From positions 1 through 21,462 of the forward strand of contig JBJMWX010000079.1 in assembly GCA_045809925.1 (NCBI GenBank): a stretch of 21,462 nucleotides of DNA, read 5' to 3'. Below are positions 20,103 through 21,462 of the stretch, piece after piece. Each line of letters opens with the position of its first letter. Position 1 is the first letter of the stretch. Source of the stretch: CADDYX01 sp045809925. Lineage in GTDB: Bacteria > Verrucomicrobiota > Verrucomicrobiia > Chthoniobacterales > UBA10450. The position numbers and the translations under genes are program-made. Below the pieces are notes generated by a model. That model did not search any database and was not told the DNA's origin. It saw only the letters and a program-made list of their open reading frames with translations.

Positions 20103-21462
20103 ATGCGCAGTAACTCAACCATTCGTCGCGATGCAGTTTCCCCCCGGAAACTCGGCCTCAGCGCGCTGATCTTATTCTGCTGCGCTGCGACATTCGTCTC
20201 CGCCCAGGACGCTATCCGGCCCTCCCTCGCGGGCGAAGCCGCATCGGAAGCCCGGCGGCAGTCGATCGACCGGATCCCGTATAATCTGATGGTCGGGCCG
20301 TTCCGCTTTCGGGTGAGCGCGACCGCCGGGATCGAGTACAACGACAACATCAATCTCGCCTCCGACGAATCGTTCACCTTCCAAACGATCAACGGCCCGG
20401 TGACGATCCGGACCGAGCAGCAGGACGACTTCATTTTTCGGCCGCAGGTCAACGTCGACATGCTCTGGCCGATTACGCAGCTCAACACGCTGCGCTTCGA
20501 CATCGGCATCGGCTATGCGCTGTATTTCAATCACTCGAACTACGACACGGACACGATCCTCCTGACGCCCAATTCGCAGCTCGCATTCGATATCTTCGTC
20601 GGCGATTTCCGGATCAACATTCACGACCGGTTTTCGCTACAGCAGGATCCAATTGAAGAAATCGGCCTCAGCAACGTAGCGGACTACGGTCGCTTCGAAA
20701 ACACCGCCGGCATCTCAGTGCTCTGGGACTTAAACCAGGCGGTCGTCACCGTCGGGTACGATCATTATCTGTTTCTCGCGACAAACGACGACTTCAGCTA
20801 CCTCAATCGTAATGCAGATGAGGTGGCGGCGAGCGTTGCGTTTACGCTCACGAACACGACCGGAGTCGGCGTCGAAGGCGCTTACATTCACACCTACTAC
20901 GATGAGAATGTGCTGAACGATTCCGACACCTATAGCGCCGGCGCATTTCTTGAAACGCAGGTCACGAACTATCTGAAGCTGCGTGTCGCGGGCGGGTACC
21001 AGTCGATTCAATTCGACAACGTCGGGCTGGTGAATGACCCGCATGATGCGAACGACTACTACGCAAACGTGCTCATCTCGCACCGGATCAACGCGCAGAT
21101 TTCACAGACGCTGTCCGCGGGTCATGAAAACCAGCTCGGCGTGAATTCAAACTACGTCAGGCTCAACTACATCCGACACACCGCGACGTGGAATATTTTC
21201 CTGCACACGCTTCTGTCGACCGAGTTCTTTTATGAAGACGCGGATGATTCCGGCGGTTTCGGGCCTTTCCCCCGATCGACTAATCCCTTCCTCAATCCAT
21301 TCGCCCCCGAGCACATTCATCGGTATGGCGGCGCGTTCACCGTCGGCTATCAGCTGACGCCGCACGTAACGCTCGGACTTCGCTATCAATACACGCAGAA
21401 GGATTCGGATTTGCCGCTGCGCGATTACACCCAGAACCGCGTCGCGATCGACGGCACGTATA
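20103..21462 (+). CDS. Outer-membrane beta-barrel protein, C-terminus beyond the window
   Basis: The frame is open from the ATG at 20103 to the window end (453 codons and one base). A signal peptide is visible at about residues 1-37 (LGLSALILFCCAATFVSA, cleavage before QDA). The mature protein alternates hydrophobic and polar residues with many Tyr, Phe, Asp and Asn in strand-like stretches, for example YALYFNHSNYDTDTI, TVGYDHYLFLATNDD and LGLRYQYTQKDSD, typical of outer-membrane barrels. Early on, TAGIEYNDNINLAS resembles the start of the putative beta-barrel porin/EpsL-like family often found in exopolysaccharide and PEP-CTERM gene clusters; this is from memory of the pattern. It would act in the outer membrane, perhaps for polysaccharide or matrix export linked to the exosortase locus (inference). 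The start has only a weak GGAT upstream, but no alternative would keep the signal peptide. Confidence 0.85.
   Translation, partial: MRSNSTIRRDAVSPRKLGLSALILFCCAATFVSAQDAIRPSLAGEAASEARRQSIDRIPYNLMVGPFRFRVSATAGIEYNDNINLASDESFTFQTINGPVTIRTEQQDDFIFRPQVNVDMLWPITQLNTLRFDIGIGYALYFNHSNYDTDTILLTPNSQLAFDIFVGDFRINIHDRFSLQQDPIEEIGLSNVADYGRFENTAGISVLWDLNQAVVTVGYDHYLFLATNDDFSYLNRNADEVAASVAFTLTNTTGVGVEGAYIHTYYDENVLNDSDTYSAGAFLETQVTNYLKLRVAGGYQSIQFDNVGLVNDPHDANDYYANVLISHRINAQISQTLSAGHENQLGVNSNYVRLNYIRHTATWNIFLHTLLSTEFFYEDADDSGGFGPFPRSTNPFLNPFAPEHIHRYGGAFTVGYQLTPHVTLGLRYQYTQKDSDLPLRDYTQNRVAIDGTY

Overview
The window looks like a chromosomal segment of a GC-rich Verrucomicrobiota bacterium, probably a soil Chthoniobacterales/Udaeobacter-type lineage. 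This placement is inferred from four things: three secreted proteins ending in a VPE[L/I/V]N variant of the exosortase sorting signal, a giant PATR beta-strand-repeat protein with no autotransporter barrel, an exosortase fused to an EpsI-like domain, and weak Shine-Dalgarno sequences. No rRNA, tRNA or marker gene is present to confirm it.

Left part (1-5558), housekeeping: on the minus strand lie a hybrid PAS histidine kinase (2981-4681), threonine ammonia-lyase (1671-2882) and the N-terminal 540 codons of glycine dehydrogenase GcvP (1-1620, cut by the window edge). The last two are 50 nt apart and probably cotranscribed. A glucose-1-dehydrogenase-like SDR (4731-5558) is divergent from the kinase.

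Middle and right part (5555-21462), an exosortase surface-protein locus: a minus-strand operon runs from 8933 to 5555 and encodes two paralogous small VPE-N proteins and a membrane-anchored TPR protein. A good sigma-54 (-24/-12) promoter candidate lies just upstream of it at 8958-8974. Divergent from it is a 2651-residue PATR beta-helix protein (9105-17060) ending in the same sorting signal. The exosortase-EpsI fusion (17092-18606) follows 31 nt later. A secreted protein with discoidin-like segments (18607-19773, minus) abuts it tail to tail. A divergent, palindrome-rich 329-bp region then leads into an outer-membrane beta-barrel-type protein (20103 to the window edge).

Reading of the locus: the exosortase lies beside at least three of its own substrates. 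In all three tails a cysteine sits exactly 11 residues after the Glu of VPE, inside the membrane helix, which may define a sorting-signal subtype. The giant protein appears to be two passenger modules joined end to end, each with its own cap, and shares a diverged internal duplication of about 1.6 kb. The coupling of exosortase, giant PATR protein, paralogous small substrates, TPR protein, discoidin-like protein and beta-barrel protein is the most likely interesting system here. Functional statements beyond family membership are inference.
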